Assembly: GCA_039045975.1 (NCBI GenBank) | Contig: JBCCJA010000004.1 | Span: 1-64,000 of the forward strand | Length of the DNA: 64,000 nucleotides | Reading direction: 5' to 3' | Source of the DNA: JBCCJA01 sp039045975 | Lineage (GTDB): Bacteria > Planctomycetota > Planctomycetia > Planctomycetales > Planctomycetaceae | In this document: one piece after another, positions 45,478 to 53,421 of the stretch | Layout of the letters: each line of letters opens with the position of its first letter | How positions within the stretch are numbered: position 1 is the stretch's first letter | The notes under the pieces: generated by a model | Database searches by the model: none | What the model was told of the DNA's origin: nothing | The model's input: only the letters and a program-made list of their open reading frames with translations | Program-made: the position numbers and the translations under genes

Positions 45478-46161
45478 ATGAAATTCCTGCTCACGAACGA
45501 CGACGGGATCGATGCGCCCGGTCTCGCGACGTTGGAGCGGGTCGCCGCCTCGTTCGGCGAAGTGACGGTCGTCGCGCCGGCGGAGCATCAGTCGGGCTGC
45601 TCTCATCAGGTCACGTGGGACGACCCGGTCACGCTGACCGAGGTCGGGAAGCGACGGTACAAGCTCGACGGGAAGCCGGCCGACTGCGTCCGTGTCGGCT
45701 TGCAGGCCTTCCCAGAGACCGATTGGGTCCTCTCGGGTGTCAACGCCGGGGCGAACCTCGGGTTCGACATCTACTACTCGGGGACCGTCGCGGCGGCCCG
45801 CGAGGCGACGGCCCAGGGGACGCGGTCGATCGCCCTGTCGGCCTACCATCGCGGCCCGCTCGCCTGGCCGGCCGTCGGCGAACACGTCGGGCCGATCTTG
45901 CGCGACCTGCTCGCACGCGACCTGCCGGCGGGGTCACTGTGGAACGTCAACTTCCCCGACTTCGCGAGCGTCACGGGCCCGCCGGAACGCGTCGACTGCC
46001 GCCCTGACTGCTCCCCGATGCCGGCACGGTACGTCCGCGACGGCGACGGGTTCACGAACCAGTGGGACTACGGCTCGCGGACACGGCTGCCGGGCCGTGA
46101 CATCGACCTCTGTTTCGGCGGTGCGATCACGGTCAGCGCCCTCGCCCAGCCCGGCGATTGA
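45478..46161 (+). CDS. surE: 5'-nucleotidase / stationary-phase survival protein SurE
   Basis: Metal-dependent nucleoside monophosphate phosphatase. The 227 residues have the family motifs LLTNDDGIDAPGL (Asp-Asp metal ligands), APAEHQSGCSH, LSGVNAGANLG and YYSGTVAAAREA, and WNVNFPD near the C-terminus. Placed 18 nt after leuD and probably the last gene of that unit. A tRNA gene on the opposite strand follows within 30 nt. Confidence 0.93.
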   Translation: MKFLLTNDDGIDAPGLATLERVAASFGEVTVVAPAEHQSGCSHQVTWDDPVTLTEVGKRRYKLDGKPADCVRVGLQAFPETDWVLSGVNAGANLGFDIYYSGTVAAAREATAQGTRSIALSAYHRGPLAWPAVGEHVGPILRDLLARDLPAGSLWNVNFPDFASVTGPPERVDCRPDCSPMPARYVRDGDGFTNQWDYGSRTRLPGRDIDLCFGGAITVSALAQPGD

Positions 46162-46190
46162 CGCTGCCGCGGTTGCCGCATCGCACCGAT

Positions 46191-46272
46191 TGGGGCCGAC
46201 AGGAATCGAACCTGCACTCCCGAAGGAACGGGAACCTAAATCCCGCGCGTCTGCCAGTTCCGCCACGGCCCC
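46191..46272 (-). tRNA. tRNA-Leu (anticodon UAG)
   Basis: Read on the minus strand it folds into a class II tRNA. The acceptor GGGGCCG pairs with CGGCCCC, followed by discriminator A. The D-arm holds AACTGGCAGA, and the anticodon stem CGGGA/TCCCG encloses loop TTTAGGT with anticodon TAG. The variable arm is TTCC-TTCG-GGAG, and the T-arm is GCAGG TTCGATT CCTGT. The 3' CCA is not encoded. It decodes CUA and, with wobble, other CUN codons. Confidence 0.96.
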
Positions 46273-46377
46273 ATCGCTCGCTGAGCTTACACGTCGGCGA
46301 GGGGGCTTGTCTCGCGAGGCACATGGAGGGGGCGGTTCAGGGGGCTTCCCACTTCGCCGAAGCTGCCCAAGGTCTTG

Positions 46378-46406
46378 TTGACACCCGACCGTGACCCGCC
46401 TGTAAT
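46378..46406 (+). promoter_or_regulatory. Sigma-70-type promoter for the KAS-like gene
   Basis: Perfect -35 TTGACA (46378-46383), 17-nt spacer, -10 TGTAAT (46401-46406, five of six consensus bases). It is the best promoter match in the window. The start codon of the KAS-like gene is about 170 nt downstream, leaving a long 5' leader. Confidence 0.65.
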
Positions 46407-46442
46407 CAGGGAGGTCAGGCAAGATATCGGGGTCAGGAAAGG

Positions 46443-46465
46443 TTGCGGACGGGTCAGGTCCGCAA
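46443..46465 (+). other. Leader hairpin upstream of the KAS-like gene
   Basis: Perfect 8-bp stem TTGCGGAC, loop GGGTCAG, GTCCGCAA, about 30-40 nt after the predicted transcription start. No T-run follows, so it is not an intrinsic terminator by itself; it could be a regulatory or stabilising leader structure. Confidence 0.5.
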
Positions 46466-46580
46466 TCTGGGAACCGTCGGCGATATGCGTTCGCCCGGTT
46501 CCGATCCGGTCTCGATGTAACTCATCGCTCTGTTGTATCGACCGGGACGCGGTCCTCCGCGTCTTCGGTCTGGTCGGGTC

Positions 46581-47870
46581 ATGTCTCACGCGTCGCACCG
46601 TCGGGTCGCGGTCACCGGAATCGGCGTCGTTTCGCCGATCGGGATCGGCGTCGATGCGTTCTGGCAGAACCTGCTCGACGGACGGGCCGGCATCGGACGC
46701 CTTGAGCAGTCGCCTGTCGACGGCGTCGCCCGTCCCGGGGCGGAGGTCGAGGATTTCGACCCGCTCGCCCTCTTACCGGGCAAGAAAAAGTTTCTGAAAG
46801 TCATGTCGCGTGACGTGCAGCTCGGCGTCGCCGCGGCCCATCAGGCGATGGCCCAATCAGGCCTGTCGGCAGGCTCGGTCGATCCGGACCGGCTCGGCGT
46901 GACGTTCGGCGCCGGACGGATGTCACCCCGTCCCGAAGATACCGCCCAGGCCGTCGCGGCCTGCCGCCGGCCGGACGGCGAGGTCGCGCCCGAAAAGTGG
47001 GCGGAATCGGGGATGGAACACGTCGCCCCGCTGTGGTTGATCCCGCAGCTGCCTAACATGGCGGCCTGTCACATCTCGATCGATTTCGACGCCCGCGGGC
47101 CGAACAACACGATCACCTGCCGCGAATCGTCGGCGCTGTTGTCACTTTCGGAGGCCGTCGCGGCGGTCCGTCGCGGGGCCGCCGACGCGATGATCGTCGG
47201 CGGCTGCGGCGCGAGCACGCACCCGCTCGACGTCGCGAAGCTGTCACTCTTTGACGGCCTGTCGCGGCGTTTCGACGACCCGACGCACGCCTGCCGGCCG
47301 TTCGACTTCGGGCGTGACGGCACGGTCGTCGGCGAGGGTGCGGCGGCGTTCGTCGTCGAAGACTATGACCACGCCGTCCGACGCGGGGCCGAGATCCTCG
47401 TCGAAGTCCTCGGCGTCGGGGCGGGCAGCGACGGCCGCGGGTTTTCTAATGAAGCCTCCGGGCTCGGACTGGTCCGGGCGATCGAGGGCGCCTTCGGCCA
47501 AGCCGGCGTCGAGCGGACCCAACTCGGCCATGTGAACGCCCATGGCAAGAGCACGCAGCGGGACGACGTCGTCGAGGCGCGGGCCTATCAAACGGCGTTC
47601 GGATCGGCGGCCGAGGCGATCCCGATCACGGCATTGAAGAGTTACTTCGGCCACTGCGACGCGGGCGGCGGCGCGATCGAACTGGCCGGCAGTTTCGCGG
47701 CCCTCCACCACGGCCTCCTGCCGGCGACTCTGAATTACGAGACGCCCGACCCACGCTGCCCGCTGAACATCGTTCACGGCGGGCCGAGACGGCTGACGTC
47801 TTCGCTCGGGATGAGCGTGAACCGCACGGCGGTCGGGCAGAGTGCCGCCGCAGTCTTCCGCGCCGCTTGA
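46581..47870 (+). CDS. Beta-ketoacyl-ACP synthase-like protein with Glu at the Cys position
   Basis: A 429-residue thiolase-fold protein of the KAS II type. It aligns without gaps to E. coli FabF through the nucleophile region: FabF GPSISIATACTSGVHN against GPNNTITCRESSALLS. The catalytic Cys is therefore Glu182, while a Cys lies two positions earlier (180). The two active-site His residues (His321 in VNAHGKST, His358 in SYFGHCD) and Lys353 are kept. Replacement of this Cys is known from KSQ and chain-length-factor proteins, which decarboxylate or partner rather than condense. It has its own promoter, and no ACP or partner KAS is adjacent. Start at 46581 gives the normal N-terminus RRVAVTGIGVVSPIG. 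Confidence 0.85.
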   Translation: MSHASHRRVAVTGIGVVSPIGIGVDAFWQNLLDGRAGIGRLEQSPVDGVARPGAEVEDFDPLALLPGKKKFLKVMSRDVQLGVAAAHQAMAQSGLSAGSVDPDRLGVTFGAGRMSPRPEDTAQAVAACRRPDGEVAPEKWAESGMEHVAPLWLIPQLPNMAACHISIDFDARGPNNTITCRESSALLSLSEAVAAVRRGAADAMIVGGCGASTHPLDVAKLSLFDGLSRRFDDPTHACRPFDFGRDGTVVGEGAAAFVVEDYDHAVRRGAEILVEVLGVGAGSDGRGFSNEASGLGLVRAIEGAFGQAGVERTQLGHVNAHGKSTQRDDVVEARAYQTAFGSAAEAIPITALKSYFGHCDAGGGAIELAGSFAALHHGLLPATLNYETPDPRCPLNIVHGGPRRLTSSLGMSVNRTAVGQSAAAVFRAA

Positions 47871-48006
47871 TCGACCCGCGGCCTGATCGTCTGCCGCTGA
47901 CGCGGGCTCTCCCGACGGGGCCTGACGACGATTCAGGGCGATAGACACTGTGACAACGGGCCGCGTACCGTCCGGCGGTGAACGCTTTCGCTCGTCGTGC
48001 GGGCCC

Positions 48007-49494
48007 ATGTCGAATTCGTCACCCGCTTCCGGAAGTGACGAGCCGGTCACACCGTGTTTCAGGCGGGCCGGGACGGCGCGACTAATCGGCGTCGCCGGGT
48101 CGGGCATGGCGTCGCTGGCGGCGTTGTTGGCCGGTCGCGGGTGGCGGGTCGAGGGGACCGATCGGGACGAGGTCGCCGCGGCGAAGGTGCTCGCCTCGCT
48201 GGGCTCGGCCGCCGCCGAGCCCGATAACCGCGGCCCCGACCTCGTCGTGCATTCGGCCGCCGTTCGCGACCGCGACCCTCACCTCGTGGCGGCCCGACGG
48301 TCCGGGATCCCGATCTACTCCCTGCCCGATGCCTTGGCGGCGATCACGCATGAGCCGGGCGTATCGCCGGTCGTCGTAGCCGGGACGCACGGCAAAAGCA
48401 CGACGACGGCGTTGCTCGGGGCGATGCTCGCCGCCGGCGGACGCGACCCTTCGGTCTGGTTCGGCGCGACCGAAGTGACCGCGGCAGGGCCGAAAGCGGG
48501 CGGGACCGCCGGCGGCGGCCGCGAGTTCGTGCTCGAAGGCTGCGAGTACCGGAGGCACTTCCTCCGCTACCGGGCCGACGCCGCGGTCGTCACATCGGTC
48601 GAAGCCGATCACTTCGACTGCTACGAAAACGGCGACGCGGTTGTGACCGCATTCACCGACTTTATTTGCGGCGTTGCCGCGGACGGCCCGGTCGTCATCA
48701 ACGGCGACGACCGCGGGGCGACCACGGCGGCCGAACTCGCCGGGCGAGACGCCGTCACTTTCTCGGTCGGGTCCTCCGGGGGACCGGACGAACGAGACTC
48801 GTCGACGCACGGCACCGCAGCGTGGCACGCGGTCGACACCGATCGACGCGGCGATCGTCTCGGCCTCGTGCTGTCTCACCGCGGAAACGCCGTCGGCCGG
48901 CTTACGTCGCGTCTGCCGGGGCGGCATAACGCGGTCAACGTCGTCGCGGCCGCCGTTACGGCGCTCGAGCTGGGCGTGCCGTTCTCCGCAGTCTCACGGG
49001 CGACCGCCGGCTTTCGCGGGCTACGACGCCGGTTCGAGCAGTACGGCATTCAACACGGGCGGGTGCTGATCGACGACTACGCCCATCACCCGACGGCCGT
49101 CGCCACGACGATCGAGACCGCGAAGCAGTGTCGCCCGGGGCGACGCGTCGTCGTCGTGTTCGAGCCGCATCAGGCGTCGCGGCTCGCGGCCCTACGTAGC
49201 GAACACGCCGAAGCCCTCGCCACCGCCGACGCCGTCGTGCTGACCGACGTCTTCGGCGCCCGGGAGGACGGAATCGACGCCGGGGGAGAGGCCGACCGCC
49301 TCGCCGGGTCGCTCCGTGATCGCGGACTCATGGTGACACGGACCGGCCCGGCCGGCGCCGCGGTTGACCGGGTCGTCGCGGCCATCGACGATGCCGCGAG
49401 GCCCGGCGACGTGCTGATCACGATGGGCGCCGGCCACATCGAGCAGGTCCGAGATGCCCTTTCCCGACAGCTTCGCCCAGATCACCCAGACTGA
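48007..49494 (+). CDS. murC: UDP-N-acetylmuramate-L-alanine ligase
   Basis: Adds L-Ala to UDP-MurNAc in cytoplasmic peptidoglycan precursor synthesis. The 495 residues have an N-terminal Rossmann GVAGSGMASLAALL, then the ATP-binding GTHGKSTTTALL, VTSVEADHFDCYEN, the central LPGRHNAVNVVAA, FEQYGIQHGRVLIDDYAHHP and a C-terminal VVFEPHQASRL. The start is uncertain: ATG 48007 gives a family-like N-terminus, and GTG 47950 would add 19 residues. murB begins 41 nt before the murC stop, so the two are coupled. Confidence 0.93.
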   Translation: MSNSSPASGSDEPVTPCFRRAGTARLIGVAGSGMASLAALLAGRGWRVEGTDRDEVAAAKVLASLGSAAAEPDNRGPDLVVHSAAVRDRDPHLVAARRSGIPIYSLPDALAAITHEPGVSPVVVAGTHGKSTTTALLGAMLAAGGRDPSVWFGATEVTAAGPKAGGTAGGGREFVLEGCEYRRHFLRYRADAAVVTSVEADHFDCYENGDAVVTAFTDFICGVAADGPVVINGDDRGATTAAELAGRDAVTFSVGSSGGPDERDSSTHGTAAWHAVDTDRRGDRLGLVLSHRGNAVGRLTSRLPGRHNAVNVVAAAVTALELGVPFSAVSRATAGFRGLRRRFEQYGIQHGRVLIDDYAHHPTAVATTIETAKQCRPGRRVVVVFEPHQASRLAALRSEHAEALATADAVVLTDVFGAREDGIDAGGEADRLAGSLRDRGLMVTRTGPAGAAVDRVVAAIDDAARPGDVLITMGAGHIEQVRDALSRQLRPDHPD

Positions 49495-50332
49495 CGTCCC
49501 GCTCGCCCCGCGGACGTGGCTGAAAGTCGGCGGGCCGGCCCAGTTCTTCGTCGAGCCGACGTCGGCCGACGAGCTCGTCTCGGTCGTCAAAGCTTGCCAC
49601 GCGGAGGGCCTGGCGGTGCGTCTGCTCGGCGGCGGGTCGAACCTGCTCGTCGGCGACGACGGCGTCGGCGGCGTGGTGATTTCTCTGAAGCCGGCGGCTT
49701 TCGCGGGCGTCGAGATCGACGGTTCGACCGTCCGCGTGAAGGCGGGCACGTCGCTGGCGACGCTCGTCGCGGCGACGGTGCGGGCCGGACTGGCGGGGCT
49801 GGAGACGCTCGTCGGGATCCCGGGGACGGTCGGCGGGGCGTTGAACGGCAACGCGGGCGGGCGTCAGGGCGATATCGGCAGACACCTGACGAGCGCGACC
49901 GTCGTCACCGTCGACGGCGAAAAGGTCGAACGCGTCGGCGACGACCTGCAGTTCGGTTACCGCCAGAGCAGCCTCGACGAGCTGGTCATCCTCGAAGCCG
50001 AATTCGAACTCGCCGCCGCGGACCGGGACGAACTCGCCGCCCGCGGCCGCAAGATCTGGGTCGAGAAGAAGAACGCGCAGCCGCTGTCGCATCAGTCGGC
50101 GGGCTGTGTCTTCAAGAACCCCCGCGGGCAGAAGGCCGGCCAGCTGATCGACCGGGCCGGCCTGAAAGGCACGCGGGTGGGCGGGGTGTCGGTCAGTGAC
50201 CGGCACGCGAACTTCTTCGTGACCGAGTCGGGGGCGACGGCGGCCGACGTGCGGCGGCTGATCGACCTGACGCGGTCGGCGGTGGCGGACCAGTTCGACG
50301 TCGAGCTCGAGCTCGAACTGGTCGTCTGGTGA
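49454..50332 (+). CDS. murB: UDP-N-acetylenolpyruvoylglucosamine reductase
   Basis: FAD/NADPH enzyme reducing UDP-enolpyruvyl-GlcNAc to UDP-MurNAc. At 292 residues it is the shorter type II MurB. The FAD-binding part has TWLKVGGPAQFFVEP, LLGGGSNLLV and LVGIPGTVGGALNGNAG. In the catalytic segment QSAGCVFKNPRG the proton donor position is Cys, as in many type II enzymes. FGYRQSSLDE carries the active-site Arg, and the C-terminal Glu lies in LELELVVW. It overlaps murC by 41 nt. With murC it shows that peptidoglycan precursors are made. Confidence 0.95.
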   Translation: MPFPDSFAQITQTDVPLAPRTWLKVGGPAQFFVEPTSADELVSVVKACHAEGLAVRLLGGGSNLLVGDDGVGGVVISLKPAAFAGVEIDGSTVRVKAGTSLATLVAATVRAGLAGLETLVGIPGTVGGALNGNAGGRQGDIGRHLTSATVVTVDGEKVERVGDDLQFGYRQSSLDELVILEAEFELAAADRDELAARGRKIWVEKKNAQPLSHQSAGCVFKNPRGQKAGQLIDRAGLKGTRVGGVSVSDRHANFFVTESGATAADVRRLIDLTRSAVADQFDVELELELVVW

Positions 50333-50346
50333 CGGATTCGCCGCGG

Positions 50347-50370
50347 TCACATCATTGATTTTTGATGTGA
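50347..50370. other. AT-rich palindrome after murB
   Basis: TCACATCA and TGATGTGA form an 8-bp inverted repeat around an 8-nt AT-rich loop, 14 nt after the murB stop. No T-run follows, so it is more operator-like than terminator-like. Confidence 0.4.
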
Positions 50371-50607
50371 TCTCGTCTGTCGGGCCTCGAGGGGTCTGCA
50401 TAACCGGCACGACCGTCGTCTGCGTCAGTCGGTCGCGGGGAAGGTCGAGATTCGTGGGCGGAGGTTTCTCGGCGGCGGGTCGGTCGTCCGATGACGGAAC
50501 CAGCACGGTCTGCCCCGGCGGACCACCCCGCCGGTGACGAACCGTTCCACGTCATGACGGGTTCCCACGTTGTTTCGTTCCCCGCGAACCGAGGAGTTAC
50601 GGAGACG

Positions 50608-51255
50608 ATGAAGTACCTGACCCTGACCGCCGCCATCGCCCTCTGCTGTGCCGGTCTCGGCACCGCCGAGGCCGCGCTGCTCGACGGCATGTTCGGCAAG
50701 CCGAGCTGTGGCTGCCCGACCGCCCCGAGCTGTTGCGCCCCTGTTGATCCCTGCTGTGCCCCGGCCGAGCCGACCTGCTGTGCTCCCGTCGAGACCTGCT
50801 GCCCGGCCGAGCCGAGCTGCTGCGCCCCGGCCGAGCCGACCTGCTGTGCTCCCGTCGACCCCTGCTGCGCCCCGGCCGCCCCGAGCTGTTGCGCCCCGGC
50901 CGAGACCTGCTGCCCGGCCGAACCGGCCTGCTGCATGCCGGCCGACCCGTGCTGCGCTCCGGTCGAGTGCTGCGATCCCTGCTGCCGTCCGAAGAAGAAG
51001 CTCGACCTCTTCGCCCCGCTGAAGGCCCTCTTCGCCGGGCTGAAGAAGAAGAAGTGCTGCGATCCGTGCTGTGCCCCGGTCGAGCCGACCTGCTGCGCCC
51101 CGGCCGAGCCCACCTGCTGTGCTCCGGTCGACCCGTGCTGCGCCCCGGCCGAGCCGAGCTGCTGCGCCCCGGCCGACCCGTGCTGTGCCCCGGCCGCCCC
51201 GAGCTGCTGTGCCCCGGCCGAGCCGACCTGCTGTGCTCCGGTCTGCTGCAACTGA
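50608..51255 (+). CDS. Exported Cys/Pro-rich repeat protein (CCAP repeats)
   Basis: A 215-residue protein with a signal peptide (MKYLTLTAAIALCCAGLGTA, cleavage after about 24). The rest is almost entirely CCAPxxP units: more than 20 CC pairs separated by Pro, Ala, Glu, Asp, Val and Thr. The two repeat blocks are split by a basic, hydrophobic insert of about 25 residues (PKKKLDLFAPLKALFAGL). No known catalytic motif. The regular CC pairs suggest dense disulfide cross-links or metal binding in the envelope. The start at 50608 with GGAG close upstream exposes the signal peptide. It is flanked by a palindrome upstream and a terminator downstream, hence probably monocistronic. Confidence 0.85.
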   Translation: MKYLTLTAAIALCCAGLGTAEAALLDGMFGKPSCGCPTAPSCCAPVDPCCAPAEPTCCAPVETCCPAEPSCCAPAEPTCCAPVDPCCAPAAPSCCAPAETCCPAEPACCMPADPCCAPVECCDPCCRPKKKLDLFAPLKALFAGLKKKKCCDPCCAPVEPTCCAPAEPTCCAPVDPCCAPAEPSCCAPADPCCAPAAPSCCAPAEPTCCAPVCCN

Positions 51256-51287
51256 CTCGGACGGACTGTTGCTGAAGTGATGTGTTC

Positions 51288-51311
51288 GAGGGGCGGCCCC
51301 GGCCGCCCCTC
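51288..51311 (+). terminator. Probable terminator of the CCAP-repeat gene
   Basis: GAGGGGCGGCC and GGCCGCCCCTC form a stem of about 10 bp with a C-rich tight loop, 33 nt after the stop, followed by a short pyrimidine tract TCCTT. The T-run is weak. Confidence 0.6.
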
Positions 51312-51383
51312 TCCTTAACCGCGAAGGCGAAAGTTTTTCGATCCGACCACGTGCCGGATCGCTCTGACTGACAGGTCGCGGTT

Positions 51384-51514
51384 CGTCGGCGTGGCCGACG
51401 GCATGAGGCCGGACAGGGCGGCGTATTCCCCTCCGCCGCCCTGCCGGGCTCGCCCGACGCCCGACTGCTCTTTTCGCGGGAGCTTTCGACGCCGGTCCTT
51501 CGGGGCCGGCGTCG
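51384..51514 (+). other. Cluster of three stable hairpins (candidate structured RNA)
   Basis: In a 350-bp gene-free spacer there are three perfect or near-perfect stems in a row. 51384-51400 is CGTCGGC, loop GTG, GCCGACG. 51409-51447 is CCGG-a-CAGGGCGGCG, 10-nt loop, CGCCGCCCTGCCGG. 51487-51514 is CGACGCCGGTCC, loop TTCG, GGGCCGGCGTCG, a 12-bp stem with one wobble pair and a UUCG tetraloop. The spacer lies between the CCAP gene and the ThuA gene; it could be a leader of the latter or a separate RNA. No known family is recognised. Confidence 0.45.
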
Positions 51515-51605
51515 CCTGCGTTACGGCCCGCGGTCCGGTTGCCCGGGCTTGTATCGATCGGCTGGCCCGATAGCGTGGACGGAATCGCGATTCCGGGCCC
51601 GCACG

Positions 51606-52376
51606 TTGCCTCCGACACAAACCCCCACCGACGCGCCGGTCCGCGTCCTCGTCTGGAATGAGTTCCGCCACGAGCGGACACGAGACGACGTCCGGGCCGT
51701 CTATCCCAACGGGATCCACGCGACGCTCGCCGCCGGGCTCGCGTCGGACGACCTGGAGATCGCGACCGCGACTCTCGACGAGCCTGAGCACGGACTGACA
51801 GCCGCCGCCGTCGACCGGGCCGACGTGATCGTCTGGTGGGGCCACGCTGCCCATCAAGAAGTGGCCGACGAGGCGGTCGAGCGGGTCAGAGCCGCGGTGC
51901 TCGCGGGGACCGGGCTCGTCGCGCTGCACTCGGCCCACGAGTCGAAAGTCTTCACGCGGCTGCTCGGCACGACGGGATCGTTGAAGTGGCGGGAAGCGGG
52001 CGAGGCGGAAATCGTCTGGAACCTCGAGCCGTCGCATCCGCTCGCGGCCGGCGTCGGCGACCGCATCGAACTGCCCCACGAAGAAATGTATGGGGAACGG
52101 TTCGACGTCCCGCCACCCGACGAGGTCGTGTTCCTGTCGTGGTTTGAGGGCGGCGAGGTGTTTCGGTCGGGCTGCACTTGGCGTCGTGGGCACGGCAAGG
52201 TCGTCTACTTCCGGCCCGGCCACGAGACCTACCCGACCTACCACCGGCCCGAGATCATCCGGGTGATCGCCAACGCCGTCCGCTGGGCCGCCCGGGACGT
52301 CGCCCGCCCCGCGGCGAGCGTCATGGCCGAGCCGGTGCGGCCTCTCGCCGGTCGTCCTGAATCGGCAGGGGCATGA
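51606..52376 (+). CDS. ThuA-domain protein
   Basis: A ThuA-like protein (class I glutamine-amidotransferase-like fold) of 256 residues. Recognisable parts are RVLVWNEFRHE, VIVWWGHAAHQEV, GLVALHSAHESK and the closing GHGKVVYFRPGHETYPTY. In planctomycetes and other heterotrophs such genes sit beside Gfo/Idh/MocA oxidoreductases in carbohydrate-use units, as here: the oxidoreductase gene starts 5 nt downstream. The start is uncertain: TTG 51606 fits the family N-terminus; a longer form from TTG 51549 is possible. Enzymatic role unknown. Confidence 0.82.
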   Translation: MPPTQTPTDAPVRVLVWNEFRHERTRDDVRAVYPNGIHATLAAGLASDDLEIATATLDEPEHGLTAAAVDRADVIVWWGHAAHQEVADEAVERVRAAVLAGTGLVALHSAHESKVFTRLLGTTGSLKWREAGEAEIVWNLEPSHPLAAGVGDRIELPHEEMYGERFDVPPPDEVVFLSWFEGGEVFRSGCTWRRGHGKVVYFRPGHETYPTYHRPEIIRVIANAVRWAARDVARPAASVMAEPVRPLAGRPESAGA

Positions 52377-52380
52377 CGCG

Positions 52381-53421
52381 ATGAGCAAGATCCGCGTCGG
52401 CGTCATCGGACTCGGCCACGGCCGTCGACACATCGAGGGGTACCGCGAGCACCCGACCGCCGAAGTCATCGCGATCGCGGACCTCGACGACGAACGGCTC
52501 GACAGCGTCGGCCGCGAGTTCGGAATCGCGGACCGTTACGACGCGGCCGACGCGCTGCTCGCCCGCGACGACCTCGACGCCGTCAGCATCTGCGTGCCGA
52601 ATAAGTTTCATCACGACATGACGCTCACCGCGCTCGGTCGTGGATTGCACGTGCTCTGCGAGAAGCCGCTCGCGATGGACGCCGCCGAGGCGACCGAGAT
52701 GGCCGAGACCGCCGCCGCCTGCGACCGCCGGCTGACGGTCAACTTCGCGTTCCGTTTCACCGCCGAGGCGCAGGCGTTGAAGGCCCAGGTCGCCGCCGGG
52801 CGGTTGGGCGGCGTCTACTTCGCCCGCAGCGTCTGGCACCGCCGCCGGTTCGTCCCGGGCTTCGGCGGCTGGTTCACGCGCAAGCAGAGTTCCGGCGGCG
52901 GGGCGATGATCGACATCGGCGTGCACCGGCTCGATCTCGCGTTGTGGCTGATGGATTTCCCCGAGCCCGACTGGGTCCTCGCGAACCACTGGGACGTCCT
53001 GACCGCGCCGCTCGCCGAAGAGGCCGGGATCGACTTCGACGTCGAAGACTTCGCCGCCGCGACGATCCGTTTCAAGAACGGCATGATGCTCGCCGTCGAG
53101 GCGTCGTGGGCGGCCAATATCAAAGAACGCGAACTGATGGAGACGCGGTTGTTCGGGACGCACGCCGGCGTCGTGCACCGCAATGTCCGCGAAGGTTACG
53201 AGTACAAAGCCGAATTATTTTTCGAGGACGCCGGCTGCGACTACGACATGCGGCTGAGCGCGTCGGGCGGCCCGGCCCGCTCGTCGATGTGGCATTTCAT
53301 CGATTCGATCGAAAACGACGCGACGAACCCGGCCCCGGCCGAAGAGGCGGTCCGCGTGCAGAAGATCGTCGACGCGATTTACGAATCGGCCGAATCGGGC
53401 CGGCCCGTGCAGGTCCGATGA
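52381..53421 (+). CDS. Gfo/Idh/MocA-family NAD(P)-dependent oxidoreductase
   Basis: A 346-residue sugar or cyclitol oxidoreductase. The N-terminal Rossmann domain begins RVGVIGLGHGRRHIEGY, followed by the conserved HVLCEKPLAM (EKP, catalytic-site Lys). The C-terminal domain has MIDIGVHRLDLALWLMDF, with the usual Asp and His. No twin-arginine or other signal peptide, so cytoplasmic. Co-transcribed with the ThuA gene upstream (5 nt) and coupled by ATGA to the next gene. Substrate unknown, probably a sugar derivative. Confidence 0.92.
   Translation: MSKIRVGVIGLGHGRRHIEGYREHPTAEVIAIADLDDERLDSVGREFGIADRYDAADALLARDDLDAVSICVPNKFHHDMTLTALGRGLHVLCEKPLAMDAAEATEMAETAAACDRRLTVNFAFRFTAEAQALKAQVAAGRLGGVYFARSVWHRRRFVPGFGGWFTRKQSSGGGAMIDIGVHRLDLALWLMDFPEPDWVLANHWDVLTAPLAEEAGIDFDVEDFAAATIRFKNGMMLAVEASWAANIKERELMETRLFGTHAGVVHRNVREGYEYKAELFFEDAGCDYDMRLSASGGPARSSMWHFIDSIENDATNPAPAEEAVRVQKIVDAIYESAESGRPVQVR

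Noticed and set aside
50608..51255. CCAP repeats as a CRISPR-like array
   Set aside because: The repeats are in frame, encode a protein with signal peptide, and have no unique spacers.
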